Shown: in pieces, positions 1-8,065 of the stretch | Numbering within the stretch: position 1 is the stretch's first letter | Layout: the number at the start of each line of letters is the position of its first letter | NCBI GenBank assembly: GCA_029261535.1 | Contig: JAJDBF010000007.1 | Coordinates: 1-64,000, forward strand | Source of the DNA: Nitrospinaceae bacterium | Lineage (GTDB): Bacteria; Nitrospinota; Nitrospinia; Nitrospinales; Nitrospinaceae | DNA: 64,000 nucleotides | Direction: 5' to 3' | Notes under the pieces: generated by a model | The model's database searches: none | Told to the model about the DNA's origin: nothing | What the model saw: only the letters and a program-made list of their open reading frames with translations | Translations under genes and position numbers: made by a program

Positions 1-139
1 GTCACTGACAAACAACTGAAAATCATCATGGACCGACTCAATCACAGACCAAGAAAAACGCTTGGGTATAAGACACCACATGAACTATTCTGCAAAAAGA
101 AACCACCACTAACCGTTGCACTTCAAACTTGAATCCACC
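1..139 (+). mobile_element. IS30-family transposase, 3' end at window edge
   Basis: Frame 1 is open from the window edge to a TGA at 130-132 and encodes about 43 residues with the segment LNHRPRKTLGYKTPHELF, which is typical of the C-terminus of IS30-family DDE transposases. The element may be intact to the left of the window. A second diverged copy of the same tail lies at 59877-60003 on the same strand. Identity between the two stops about 7 bp after the stop codon, just after AATCCACC, so position 139 is probably the right end of the element. An inverted copy, GGTGGATT, lies at 167-174. The cytochrome gene begins only 41 bp further on, so the insertion sits at its promoter. Confidence 0.75.
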
Positions 140-180
140 TGATAAAAAAACCTGCGGAACATCTCCGGTGGATTTTTAAG

Positions 181-1155
181 TTGATCGCTGTATTGACTTT
201 CCTTTGGCTTCCTCTGGTTTTTTCTACCGGATTAAACGCCGCCACTCTGGACTGGGGGGAGATTCAGCCTAATCTTAAGGGCTTACCGTTTCTGTCAGAA
301 TCAGGAGACCCGGCAGACGAAACAGAATGCCTGTTGTGCCATGAAAAATATATTCGCGCCTTCGGTAAAACCCGTCACGCCCAGGAGTTATTCGCCGGTC
401 AATCCGGCAACCTTGGAAGCGCTTGTGAAACCTGCCACGGTCCGCTGGGCAAACATCTGAAAACCCGTTTGGCGAGTCGGGGCAAAAACTCGCTTGCAAA
501 AAAACATAAATCCCGCTTTGTCTTTTCCTTCAAGAAATCCTCTGCCAGACAAAAAAACCGGGTCTGCCTGCAATGCCATGAAACCGAGGACCGGGTGATG
601 GCCTGGCAGGGAAGTTCGCATGAAATGACCGGTCAATCCTGTGATCGTTGTCATTTTGTCAGCCAACGCCGTTCCAGAAAAAATCTTCTACGCCATAAGG
701 ACCCGAAAAAAGTTTGCTTTCAATGTCACCGCGACAAGCGTTCCAAAATGATGCGAACCTCCCACATACCTTTAAGGGAAGGAAAAATGAATTGCAGTTC
801 GTGTCACAATCCGCATGGTGGTGATGGACCTGCATTGTTGAACCAAAGCTCCGTCAACCTGACCTGCTTCACTTGCCATCAGGAAAAGCGCGGACCTTTC
901 ATCTGGGAACACATTCCCGTCCGCGAAAACTGCACCACCTGCCACGACCCGCACGGTTCCAACTTCCGACCCCTTTTGAAACACAAAATGCCGTTTCTTT
1001 GCCAGCAATGTCATATGCAGGTCTTCCATATAGGAGATATTTATGACCGACGCAAACTGGGGGCCACCTCGCGGCTCGGCGGAAAATCCTGTGTCAACTG
1101 CCATAGCATCATCCATGGCTCCAACCATCCCGCCGGATCCAGGTTCACGCGATGA
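181..1155 (+). CDS. Decaheme c-type cytochrome, DmsE/MtrA-like
   Basis: This is a periplasmic multiheme cytochrome expected to carry electrons between the inner membrane and an outer-membrane porin. The 324-residue product has ten CxxCH heme sites with first cysteines near residues 50, 82, 129, 154, 179, 205, 229, 251, 274 and 304. Many are followed by NPHG or DPHG segments, which is characteristic of the DmsE family of decaheme cytochromes. Residues 1-20 form a signal peptide. The start is TTG at 181; no ATG gives a signal peptide and the Shine-Dalgarno is weak, so the start is uncertain. The gene overlaps the next one by 4 bp (ATGA), so the two are translationally coupled. The pairing with an MtrB-like barrel supports a role in electron transfer across the outer membrane. 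The terminal donor or acceptor is unknown. Confidence 0.9.
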   Translation: MIAVLTFLWLPLVFSTGLNAATLDWGEIQPNLKGLPFLSESGDPADETECLLCHEKYIRAFGKTRHAQELFAGQSGNLGSACETCHGPLGKHLKTRLASRGKNSLAKKHKSRFVFSFKKSSARQKNRVCLQCHETEDRVMAWQGSSHEMTGQSCDRCHFVSQRRSRKNLLRHKDPKKVCFQCHRDKRSKMMRTSHIPLREGKMNCSSCHNPHGGDGPALLNQSSVNLTCFTCHQEKRGPFIWEHIPVRENCTTCHDPHGSNFRPLLKHKMPFLCQQCHMQVFHIGDIYDRRKLGATSRLGGKSCVNCHSIIHGSNHPAGSRFTR

Positions 1156-3434
1156 TGATTTTTCTACTTACAATTCTCATACTTTTCACTTCAGCGACTG
1201 ACGGTTTCACCGCCGGTGAAGACATGCCGGTTTATGAAATCGTTGGTGATGCCATCCACAATGTCCTGGAGGACGTATGGATTCCCGAGGGATGGAACGG
1301 TGAACTCACTCTGGGCGGGGCCGGGGTCGCGCTTAGCCGACCGTCTTTCAAATTCGGTGAATACTCGGGGATTGAAGGCTCAAGTGGATACGCCGTCGCC
1401 GAAGGCGAGTTCCACTACTTCAAAGAAAACCGCTTCCTGAATGTTTACGCGGACAACCTGGGACTGGACAACAGAAAGGTCTCGCTCGAATACGGTAAGA
1501 GCGATGACTATCAAATTTTTGGTGAATGGGACCAGGCCCCGCATTTGCTGTTCAGTGAAAACACCACACCGTATCGGGGAGCAGGAGATTCCCGCCTCAC
1601 CTTGCCTGCCAGCTTCCCAAGAACAATTTCATTTGTTGGTGCTCCGATCCCGAACGGCTCCCCGGTAAAACTAAAAGTAGATTCGCGTGACACAGCAAAA
1701 GTTGGTGTCGCAAAAACTCTCGGAGCCAACCAGTTCGACCTCCAGTTCAACCGCATCGAGAAAAATGGAATCCGTTCTATTGGCGGGACGTTCGGCGGTT
1801 CACCCGCCAACCCAAGAGCCATCGTCCTGCCTGCACCGATTGATTTTCATACCAACGAAATACGCGCCACCTTTTCCCACAAAATGGAAAACGCAAATAT
1901 CCAGTTCCAGTACTTTGGTTCTTTCTTTGACAACCGGCAGGACTCACTGGTGTTTGATTCGCCTTACGCAGGGATCATCCCGTTTTTCGATAATGTAAGC
2001 CCGTTGGCCCTCGGCCCCCTTCCCAATCGGGGGCGGCTTTCGCTCGAACCGGACAATCAGTTTCATCAGATACGACTGGCTGGAGGGTGGAACCTTTCGG
2101 ATGTCACCCGACTGACAGGCACCGCCGAATATGGCATGGCCTTTCAGGATGATACGCTCCTGCCCTTTGCCATTGGCAATAGCCGCGCCCTGTTACCGCG
2201 GCAGAGAGCGGACGCGGCCATCAACAATTTGATGATAAAACTGCAGGCCACGACCTCGATCACACCTAAACTCAGGCTCGCTACAAAATTTCGCCATTTC
2301 CGAATCGATAACAACACCCCGCGAACTCTTTTTCAACCGATCGTCAACGACACTGGTGGCCAAATGCCAATTTCAAGCGACCAAGCCGTTTTTAATTTTC
2401 CGGTGGAGTACTCGCAAAATCAGGGCAACCTGGATTTGAGCTACCGGGTTCTCAAAGCCACCACCCTGAAGCTGGGATATCAGATTCTGCACAAGGACCG
2501 CGACTTTCGCGCCATAGATAATTCCTATGAAAATAAATTTTCTCTCGGCATCTCATCCAATGAAATGGACTGGATGTCGGTAACGGCCAACCTGACTCAT
2601 GCCCGCACCGACACCGATGCCTATAATTTTGAAAACGTCCGGTCTCTCCGGCACACGCCTCAGTTTTTGAATGGCCCATTGGAACCCCTGCTGGCCACCC
2701 CGGCGGATTTCAGGAAAAAAGATATCGCAGAAAACGACCTGTATCAGTCCTCATTGGATCTGAATTTTTTCCCCTTTGAAAACCTGACCCTGGGATTTTC
2801 CCACCGTTGGACCCAACAGGAATTTTCAAAACAATTCACCGGCCTGCAAAGTGTTCAGGTGAACAGTGCCACCATCGACCTCACCCACAACCCGATGCCC
2901 GTCCTGTCCTACACTGCATTTTTTTCTTATGACATGAACCGAATGGATCAGGAAGGACGCGCCCACAATTTTCTGGCACCCGGTTCGATAACTGATTCCA
3001 CGCGAAATTACAGGGTCCTGCTTGAGGATGATTCTTATACGGCAGGCGTTGGACTTGACTGGTCTTTGCTGGACAAGAAAATACTCCTTAAAGCCGATTA
3101 TTCAATATCCCAAAACAGGTCTGATATCGGTTTCACTGCTGGCACCAATCCGGCGGTGACCAACCCGGTGGACCTTCCGTCTGTTAAATCACAGCTTCAT
3201 CAATTAAATGGAACGGTCGAATATATAGTTTCGAGGGAACTGACACTGGGAATGCAGACAGGTTATGAAAGCTATTCCTTCGATGATTTCGCGCTCGACT
3301 CGCACAGTCCGCAGGCATCCATTCCGCCCACTCCCGTCTCCAGCGGCGAGGTGATCCTTCTCAGCAACACCATTCAGGATTATGAAGCCTACACCGGCAT
3401 GCTGTACGTCACCTACCGCTTTCAGAGCAATTGA
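1152..3434 (+). CDS. MtrB/PioB-family outer-membrane beta-barrel protein
   Basis: The 760-residue protein has an N-terminal signal peptide (about residues 1-21) followed by a long succession of alternating hydrophobic/polar beta strands rich in Asn, Asp, Thr and Phe. It ends in an aromatic strand (YVTYRF) suited to BAM-mediated insertion. Length and composition match the decaheme-associated MtrB/PioB porins, which sheath a periplasmic decaheme cytochrome and carry electrons through the outer membrane. I see no N-terminal CxxC motif of the kind found in Shewanella MtrB. The start codon overlaps the stop of the cytochrome gene, so both proteins are probably made together. No outer-surface cytochrome of MtrC type is encoded beside it. 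Family assignment rests on context plus strand pattern. Confidence 0.85.
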   Translation: MMIFLLTILILFTSATDGFTAGEDMPVYEIVGDAIHNVLEDVWIPEGWNGELTLGGAGVALSRPSFKFGEYSGIEGSSGYAVAEGEFHYFKENRFLNVYADNLGLDNRKVSLEYGKSDDYQIFGEWDQAPHLLFSENTTPYRGAGDSRLTLPASFPRTISFVGAPIPNGSPVKLKVDSRDTAKVGVAKTLGANQFDLQFNRIEKNGIRSIGGTFGGSPANPRAIVLPAPIDFHTNEIRATFSHKMENANIQFQYFGSFFDNRQDSLVFDSPYAGIIPFFDNVSPLALGPLPNRGRLSLEPDNQFHQIRLAGGWNLSDVTRLTGTAEYGMAFQDDTLLPFAIGNSRALLPRQRADAAINNLMIKLQATTSITPKLRLATKFRHFRIDNNTPRTLFQPIVNDTGGQMPISSDQAVFNFPVEYSQNQGNLDLSYRVLKATTLKLGYQILHKDRDFRAIDNSYENKFSLGISSNEMDWMSVTANLTHARTDTDAYNFENVRSLRHTPQFLNGPLEPLLATPADFRKKDIAENDLYQSSLDLNFFPFENLTLGFSHRWTQQEFSKQFTGLQSVQVNSATIDLTHNPMPVLSYTAFFSYDMNRMDQEGRAHNFLAPGSITDSTRNYRVLLEDDSYTAGVGLDWSLLDKKILLKADYSISQNRSDIGFTAGTNPAVTNPVDLPSVKSQLHQLNGTVEYIVSRELTLGMQTGYESYSFDDFALDSHSPQASIPPTPVSSGEVILLSNTIQDYEAYTGMLYVTYRFQSN

Positions 3435-3523
3435 GCGAAACCACCATTTTCTGATACCACAATATCTTCGACTATTAAGAAACAGCTTCTACTATATGTT
3501 GGGGTAGACTCTACAAACCCATT

Positions 3524-3710
3524 CCATATTTTAGAAATCACTATGAAATTAAAATATAGAGAGGTATTTCGCCTTATATTTTAAAGCTAACCGGTTCATT
3601 AAAATATAGACCAAGATTAACTCCTATATTTTAATTTTCTACTATTATTTAAAATATAAACCTATTTCTCCCTTCCATATTTTAAATTTTTCTATAAAAT
3701 TAAAATATGG
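3524..3710. promoter_or_regulatory. Eight-site, 25-bp-phased alternating operator array
   Basis: Eight copies of an 11-bp site (consensus TTAAAATATAG, core TAAAATATA) lie on alternating strands. The plus-strand sites start at 3549, 3599, 3649 and 3700. The minus-strand sites start at 3524, 3574, 3624 and 3675. Each site is 25 bp (once 26 bp) from its neighbour, while the DNA between them is not conserved. The last site, TTAAAATATGG, contains the ATG of the fic gene at 3707, so binding there would cover the translation start. No Shine-Dalgarno is visible before that ATG. The likely binder is the HTH of the Fic protein itself, which is an inference. The gap from 3435 to 3523 holds nothing else that I recognise. 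Confidence 0.75.
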
Positions 3711-4852
3711 AAACAAAAAATCGGGCTGGGCAATATATCAGGCAACCAGAGGGTTTCAAGGAATTTATCCCTTCTCCCTTGCCCCCAAAGCCCCCTATTC
3801 AATTTGACCAAGAGCTCTGGACACTACTTTCCAAAGCTGATCGGGCTCTTGGACGGTTGGATTCCGTTTGTGATCTGGTGCCAAACCCTCACCGTTTTGT
3901 TCATATGTATGCACGGAAGGAAGCGGTGCTGAGTTCACAGATTGAAGGGACCCAAAGCACTCTTGAAGAAGTGATCGAATACGAGGCGAACAAAAACCCA
4001 AGAAAAAAAACACGGGATATGGTGGAAAACCAAAACCATATCCGTGCATTGGAATACGGTCTGGCCCGACTGAAAGACCTTCCGGTTTCCCTGCGTCTGA
4101 TCTGCGAAATTCATGGGAAATTAATGAAAGGTGTACGGGGTGGAGACAAAACACCAGGAGAATTCCGCCGTTCACAAAACTGGATCGGCTCAGAAGGGGC
4201 AACTCTTGAGAACGCCAAGTTTATCCCGCCACCCGTTCATGAAATGGACAGAGCTCTGGACAACTTTGAAAGATTTCTTCACAGCGAGGAGCCCCTGCCT
4301 CCGCTCATTATTTGCGGTCTGGCCCATGCCCAGTTTGAAACCATTCATCCGTTTCTTGATGGTAATGGTCGCGTCGGTAGATTGCTGATCACGTTTCTAC
4401 TTTGCCAAATGGAAATACTGACCACACCGCTCCTGTACCTGAGTCATTATTTCAAGAAGCACAAGCAGGCTTATTATGACCACCTCATGGCTGTCCGGGA
4501 AGACGGAGACTGGGAAAGATGGTTAAAGTTTTTTTTAACCGGAGTGGCCGAGGTGAGCTTGCAGGCAACAAATAAGGCTAAAGCAATATTAGTCATGATA
4601 GAGGATCATAAAAACCTTATAAGGGATTCTTTTAAAAATCCTGAACATGGCTACCTCCTTCTGGAATACCTTTTAATAAGTCTATTTATTGACGCAAAAA
4701 GTATAGAGGACTCTTTAGGATGCTCTAACGCGACGGCTCAAAGTGTTATCCAGCAGGCCTGCTCAGTCGGTATTCTCGAACAATCTACAAAAGGTGCCCG
4801 CAACCGAGTGTACCGCTACAAGCCTTATCTGGATTTACTTGCAGAGGATTAA
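3707..4852 (+). CDS. Fic-family AMP-transferase with C-terminal HTH
   Basis: Fic proteins modify target hydroxyls, usually with AMP from ATP. This 381-residue protein has the catalytic motif HPFLDGNGRVGR at residues 214-225, with His214 as the general base. It also has a class II inhibitory helix upstream, SSQIEG at residues 76-81, matching (S/T)xxxE(G/N); Glu80 would block ATP gamma-phosphate binding. The N-terminal Fic_N region covers about residues 30-110. Residues ~318-381 look like a winged helix (LLEYLLISLFIDAKSIEDSL...SNATAQSVIQQ). This architecture resembles the Fic-wHTH proteins such as those of Shewanella and Bacteroides. The start is ATG 3707 inside the last operator-like repeat. 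It stands alone, convergent with the next gene. The target protein is not evident. Confidence 0.92.
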   Translation: METKNRAGQYIRQPEGFKEFIPSPLPPKPPIQFDQELWTLLSKADRALGRLDSVCDLVPNPHRFVHMYARKEAVLSSQIEGTQSTLEEVIEYEANKNPRKKTRDMVENQNHIRALEYGLARLKDLPVSLRLICEIHGKLMKGVRGGDKTPGEFRRSQNWIGSEGATLENAKFIPPPVHEMDRALDNFERFLHSEEPLPPLIICGLAHAQFETIHPFLDGNGRVGRLLITFLLCQMEILTTPLLYLSHYFKKHKQAYYDHLMAVREDGDWERWLKFFLTGVAEVSLQATNKAKAILVMIEDHKNLIRDSFKNPEHGYLLLEYLLISLFIDAKSIEDSLGCSNATAQSVIQQACSVGILEQSTKGARNRVYRYKPYLDLLAED

Positions 4853-4858
4853 GCAGAA

Positions 4859-4905
4859 ACAAAAAAAAACCCGCCGACCGGATTGGCCGGTGGCGGGTAA
4901 TTTTT
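4859..4905. terminator. Bidirectional rho-independent terminator
   Basis: A GC-rich stem pairs CCCGCC...CCGG (4870-4881) with CCGGTGGCGGG (4887-4897), with one bulged base and a 5-nt loop. It is flanked by a run of ten or more A on the left and TTTTT on the right, so it can stop the fic transcript on the plus strand and the convergent minus-strand transcript from the next gene. Confidence 0.85.
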
Positions 4906-4994
4906 CAATTCAGCTTTTGTCTTTAAGAAAGCTCTGCTGGAAGTTCCCTGACTTTAAAGGAACGGAGCTAAAATATTTTCATAAATTTAATAAG

Positions 4995-5954
4995 CTAGTT
5001 CCAGTTGGGCTTGATGAAGCGGCAGGTATTTTCCAAATCAAGTTTCCGCACAGGGCCGGCAAGGTTCACCCATTTAGCCTGTTCCAGCTCATTGATTTCT
5101 GTTTCTACCTCTTTTAATTTATCCAACTCACCAGCGTAATAAAATTCGTTCGCCGCCCAGCAATCCGCCTGATCGATCTGATCGTTGTAATCCGTCATGT
5201 TAGTGCCAGGGCGAACCAGGTGACCTAAAACCAGCCGACCGCATTCGCGACTGTAAAGAAACGTCTGTGCATCTGCACTCAGCCCGCTTTTTCCTCCAGC
5301 ATCTTTATTAATATGAATTTGTGGTGCGCCGTTGGCCCGGTATATGGCATTTGCCAGTTTGGATTGGTGGGTGTTATCAACCCAGGCAACAACACGCCCG
5401 TAGTGATCCGTGCAATGCATTGCGCCGGCTTGAGCTGTGCTGGCCTGAACTGCGCTGGCTTGAGTTGCACCACCTTTAAAACTACAGGTCCTGGCTAAAT
5501 TCAGTTTCCGGACTGGCCCCCCAATGTTCACCCATTTAGCTGGCTCCAGACCATTGATTTCGGCTTCAACTGCATTCAACTTATCCTGCGCACCGGCTCC
5601 ATTAAATTGGCTCGCCGCCCAGCAATCGGCCTGATCCACTTGTACATTGTAAGTCGAAAGACTGTTGCCGGGATGACCCACGTGACCCAGAACCAGCCGA
5701 CCGCATTCGTGGTTGAAAAAGAACGTCTGGGCATCTTCGCTTAGTCCACTTTTCCCGCCAGCTTCTTTATTGAAATGAATCTGTGGTGCGCCATTAGCCC
5801 GGTAAAGGGAATCCGCAAGCTTGGGTTGGCTGGCATCATCCACCCAGGCGACATCACGACCGTAGTGATCCGTGCAATGCGACCCGGGGCCACCCGCCCA
5901 AGAAGTCGACACGACCGACATCAGAAATATTAGTGTCCAGACAAACCGTTTCAT
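4995..5954 (-). CDS. Secreted protein with two degenerate zinc-protease-like domains
   Basis: I do not recognise a named family. The start ATG at 5954 has a strong GAGGAG 5 bp upstream and gives a clear signal peptide (MKRFVWTLIFLMSVVSTSWA). The mature 319-residue protein consists of two similar ~125-residue repeats. Each begins CTDHYGR-VAWVD, continues with ANGAPQIH and DAQTF, and ends in a QADCWAA...EVETEIN-like helix and a VR-L-L-TC segment. Each repeat has a segment resembling a zinc-protease helix followed by a third-ligand region, HECGRLVLGH...QADCWA. However, the second His of HExxH is Arg in both copies, and the first His is Arg in the second copy, so catalysis looks lost. The repeats are joined by three 5-residue units (QASAV, QASTA, QAGAM) encoded by a 15-bp tandem repeat at 5418-5462. 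Conserved Cys pairs suggest disulfides in the periplasm or outside. Confidence 0.7.
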   Translation of the reverse strand: MKRFVWTLIFLMSVVSTSWAGGPGSHCTDHYGRDVAWVDDASQPKLADSLYRANGAPQIHFNKEAGGKSGLSEDAQTFFFNHECGRLVLGHVGHPGNSLSTYNVQVDQADCWAASQFNGAGAQDKLNAVEAEINGLEPAKWVNIGGPVRKLNLARTCSFKGGATQASAVQASTAQAGAMHCTDHYGRVVAWVDNTHQSKLANAIYRANGAPQIHINKDAGGKSGLSADAQTFLYSRECGRLVLGHLVRPGTNMTDYNDQIDQADCWAANEFYYAGELDKLKEVETEINELEQAKWVNLAGPVRKLDLENTCRFIKPNWN

Positions 5955-5987
5955 AGTGCTCCTCAATTTAAAAAGGGTCGCCTCCCT

Positions 5988-6023
5988 CAAGGCGACATTC
6001 AAGACGACCTTCAAGACAACCTT
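5988..6023 (-). repeat. 12-bp tandem repeat in 5' leader
   Basis: Three 12-bp units of the type CAAGACGACCTT (plus-strand view) lie 34-70 bp upstream of the ATG at 5954. They are in frame with the gene and would read KVVL-KVVL-NVAL if translation began at an upstream ATG at 6026, but that start lacks a good ribosome site. They could be untranslated leader or an N-terminal variant. Confidence 0.6.
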
Positions 6024-6156
6024 CATGGATATTACCGCTTCCGGCAGGCAACACGCCAAGCCTTGTCATATATGGCACGACCCTGCTATCGAGTCTTTTT
6101 CAAGGTGCCCATAATTTTTAAATATAATAAGGGAAATGCTGAAAGGTTTCAACGGT

Positions 6157-7980
6157 TTACTTGCCCGGCCCCGGTGCTTGAGGGGTGTTGAACGGGCCTT
6201 CCGGCGCAAGAAAAGAAAAACATCGCGCAAATTCCAGCCCGCCCGGGTGCCCGACCACTTCCGCCAACAGGCCCCGGTTGGCATTCACAAACTGAACCAG
6301 TGACAAGGGGTAATCTTTTAACCTGTCACTTCTTGGGTCGATTAGATCAAGAAAGGTCCTGTCTTTTTCCACCTCACCAAATAAAACACTTCCCCATTTG
6401 GGCCAGTTTTGGAACAACACCAGCCAGTAAAACAATTTCTCCGGTTCCAGCTGACGGTCCCCTTCCAATTGAGAGTTGATCGCCTTGGCCAGCCGGTATT
6501 GATTGATAAGACACTTGACGCTTCTCGGGCTGGCTTTGAGATCCATCACCAGCGGGTTGAGGGATTGCATCTCCTGCTCGGCGATCGCCATTTTTTCCTG
6601 CAAATCCTGTTGTTCAAGATGAATCAACTTCGGCTCATCATCCCCGGCAGGGTCGTCCTGGCTGGCAGATGGGCTCACTCCCATCAACCGTTTGATGTAT
6701 TTTCCATAAACCCACGGCGGTGGCAATTGAAACGGGATGTGCACGATCTTCTGTAAAAAGTATTGACCATAGGCTTCCTTCTCAATAGAAGTCGCTTCAT
6801 CATCCAGCATGAATTCATAACGACTGGCGATGGCGTGCGACACCACCCGGGAATCCATCCCGAGCACCGTCACAAAAGGCAAGCCCTCAAGACACAGGTG
6901 CACAGCTTCCAGCACCTCGACCACGCGGTCCGGTGAACAACGGTCAAGATCGTCCAGAAATATGGCGACCCGGATGGGCTTGCCCTTCTTGTCCTGCATC
7001 GCCCCCTTGAGCAAATCCCGGATCAAATCCAGCTCGTCAAAAGTCAACTGTCTGAACTCGGCTTGACCCTCCCCGCTGGACAATCGATTGGCTTCGACCT
7101 GTGTCAGAAACGGGTTCAACCATCCACGCCCCAGTTTAAAAATGGACCACCCTAAAAGCATCAACGCCGTTAATCCGATGAGCACCGCCTCGGGTGTGAC
7201 CGGTCCGTCAACCAAACCCATTGCTTGTAACGTGTCCGCCACAACAGGATATTTAGCCATTTTATGTAAGGGGATGGCAAGGGTGTCCGGCTGAGTCAGG
7301 CCTAAAAACGCCACCGTACCGGTCACCCAATTGTGAATCTTTTTGGCACCCGCCATGGCACGGGTCCGCATCTTTTTCAGGATGTCAACATGACCACTGG
7401 GCTTGTGAAACAGCAGTAACCGCAACCGGTCCCATAGAGTGAACTGCTGGTCCAGAGCCATTGCGATCTGCGAGATCAACCCATACCAGAGTGCCGATGG
7501 ATCGTTGTAACGCCAGGGATTGAACTCAACACTTGGAATTTTAGGCGCGATCATTTCCCTCAACTGAAGCATGAACGATGACTTGCCACTGCCCCACGGT
7601 CCGTAAATCCCAAGAGTCAGCGGTATCTCCGTTTTGGGATGGGTGATCAAAGCCGCAAGTGCCTTGACGTAATGCTGACGATGAAGCGAATCGATTCTGG
7701 ATGGTTTGTCCGAATGGGCGTGTTCGGCGGTGGGTGCTGTTACCTTGCGCACTCTGCTTTCAGAATCCTTTTCCCTTTTCATTTGATCGAGGAATTCTTT
7801 TTTAGTAAAGGGTTGGTCGGCAGGCATCGATGCATCGGAATCAAATTTTGGGGACTCATCAATTCCCGCGCCATCACCGCCACCGTGACCAGCACCAGCA
7901 CCAGAACCGGTATCAGAACCGTCAAAAGAGCCATTCTCAAAAGAAGGGTCCGGCTCGCTTTCAAATGAATCGGGTTGCAT
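6157..7980 (-). CDS. KAP-family P-loop NTPase, membrane-anchored
   Basis: KAP NTPases are STAND-related ATPases with membrane segments, found in phage exclusion (PifA), neuronal scaffolds and many bacteria of unknown role. The 607-residue protein has a disordered Gly/Asp/Ser-rich N-terminus (residues 1-60, including GSGAGAGHGGGDGAG). A Walker A motif GPWGSGKSS lies at 127-135, followed by the family's FNPWRY at ~153. A hydrophobic stretch at ~262-282 is probably a membrane segment, with a weaker one near 220. Walker B, VAIFLDDLDRC, lies at ~338-347, and a C-terminal helical region follows. The start ATG at 7980 is preceded by GAGGTGA. It stands alone, with no toxin or partner gene beside it. 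The function in this organism is open; phage defence is one possibility. Confidence 0.85.
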   Translation of the reverse strand: MQPDSFESEPDPSFENGSFDGSDTGSGAGAGHGGGDGAGIDESPKFDSDASMPADQPFTKKEFLDQMKREKDSESRVRKVTAPTAEHAHSDKPSRIDSLHRQHYVKALAALITHPKTEIPLTLGIYGPWGSGKSSFMLQLREMIAPKIPSVEFNPWRYNDPSALWYGLISQIAMALDQQFTLWDRLRLLLFHKPSGHVDILKKMRTRAMAGAKKIHNWVTGTVAFLGLTQPDTLAIPLHKMAKYPVVADTLQAMGLVDGPVTPEAVLIGLTALMLLGWSIFKLGRGWLNPFLTQVEANRLSSGEGQAEFRQLTFDELDLIRDLLKGAMQDKKGKPIRVAIFLDDLDRCSPDRVVEVLEAVHLCLEGLPFVTVLGMDSRVVSHAIASRYEFMLDDEATSIEKEAYGQYFLQKIVHIPFQLPPPWVYGKYIKRLMGVSPSASQDDPAGDDEPKLIHLEQQDLQEKMAIAEQEMQSLNPLVMDLKASPRSVKCLINQYRLAKAINSQLEGDRQLEPEKLFYWLVLFQNWPKWGSVLFGEVEKDRTFLDLIDPRSDRLKDYPLSLVQFVNANRGLLAEVVGHPGGLEFARCFSFLAPEGPFNTPQAPGPGK

Positions 7981-8065
7981 GCAGTCACCTCATTAATCGC
8001 CCCTGAAAAAATTTACTTTCCTAGGGAGAGATATAGAATATATTTCAAAAAGAACCCGCTAAAAA

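Noticed and set aside
132-177. Terminator-like hairpin AATCCACC/GGTGGATT followed by TTTT
   Set aside because: The stem is only 8 bp with a 27-nt loop; it is better explained by the IS end and a chance inverted copy.
3524-3710. CRISPR-like array
   Set aside because: Repeats are only 11 bp, alternate strands and have 14-bp spacers; no cas genes are nearby.
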